DNA of 6,018 nt. Source: JANMEX01 sp031423755. GTDB taxonomy: Bacteria; Pseudomonadota; Alphaproteobacteria; Rhizobiales; Rhizobiaceae. Both the position numbers and the translations under genes were made by a program. Shown here in pieces: positions 5,982 through 6,018 of this stretch; position 1 is the stretch's first letter, and each line of letters opens with the position of its first letter. The stretch covers positions 1-6,018 of the forward strand of contig JANPGC010000262.1 of assembly GCA_031423755.1 (NCBI GenBank). Direction: 5' to 3'. A model generated the notes under the pieces. That model was not told the origin of the DNA, made no database searches, and saw only the letters and a list, made by a program, of their open reading frames with translations.

Positions 5982-6018
5982 GCTTGCTGCGCAAGCTGTC
6001 CTCTCCCCGGCGGGGAGA
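5982..6018. repeat. Double palindrome, probable extragenic repeat (cut by the right edge)
   Basis: Two perfect inverted repeats lie 5 bases apart: GCTTGC-TGC-GCAAGC (5982-5996) and TCTCCCC-GGC-GGGGAGA (6002-6018). The second reaches the last base of the window and may extend further. GC-rich palindromes in this style, often preceded by CCCTCACC as here (5973-5980), are common between genes in Rhizobiales. As RNA the two would form stable hairpins 72 bases after the reductase stop and could stop transcription or protect the 3' end, although no T-run is seen within the window. Membership of a named repeat family is not claimed. Confidence 0.5.

Noticed and set aside
1..6018. tRNA, rRNA, CRISPR array, transposase or phage genes
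   Set aside because: None seen on either strand; there are no regularly spaced direct repeats and no insertion-sequence ends. The window is mostly ordinary core or accessory metabolism.

Overview
The window looks like chromosomal DNA from an alphaproteobacterium, most likely of the Rhizobiales/Hyphomicrobiales (Brucella/Ochrobactrum, Phyllobacterium or Mesorhizobium-like). This is inferred from the moderately GC-rich codon use, the layout of a Tat-exported family 5 solute-binding protein with its permeases, the Rdx-type small protein with a rhizobial-style sequence, and a GC-rich double palindrome at the right edge of a kind common between genes in that order. No marker gene fixes the genus.

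Layout. Positions 1-4124, all on the minus strand, hold a peptide/opine/nickel-type ABC importer operon in its classical order. Read in transcription order it is: periplasmic solute-binding protein (4124-2508), first permease of the DppB/OppB type (2462-1506), second permease of the DppC/OppC type (1502-669), and an ATPase of the DppD/OppD type (666 to beyond the left edge). The last three genes are separated by only 3 and 2 bases. The 45-base gap after the binding-protein gene holds a possible hairpin with the next ribosome binding site in its loop. A good sigma70-like promoter (TTGACA, 17 bases, TGCAAT) lies just upstream of the binding-protein gene, with inverted repeats around it that could be operators.

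Positions 4125-4491 are non-coding, apart from that promoter and the inverted repeats. At 4779-4492 (minus strand) is a small CXXC protein of the SelT/SelW/SelH (Rdx) family, the cysteine version of a selenoprotein fold. Divergent from it, across 75 bases, is a Tas-like aldo/keto reductase (4855-5910, plus strand) with a complete catalytic tetrad. The last 108 bases contain two adjacent perfect palindromes, probably an extragenic repeat that may also end transcription of the reductase gene.

Function. The importer genes together would capture a small peptide-like or opine-like compound in the periplasm and bring it in at the cost of ATP; the substrate cannot be read from the sequence. The Rdx protein and the reductase are both probable redox proteins, but nothing in the sequence ties them to the importer. 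I see no clear new system. The less ordinary points are the cysteine Rdx protein beside the reductase, the repeat-rich control region of the importer, the unusual Q-loop of the ATPase, and the double palindrome at the edge.
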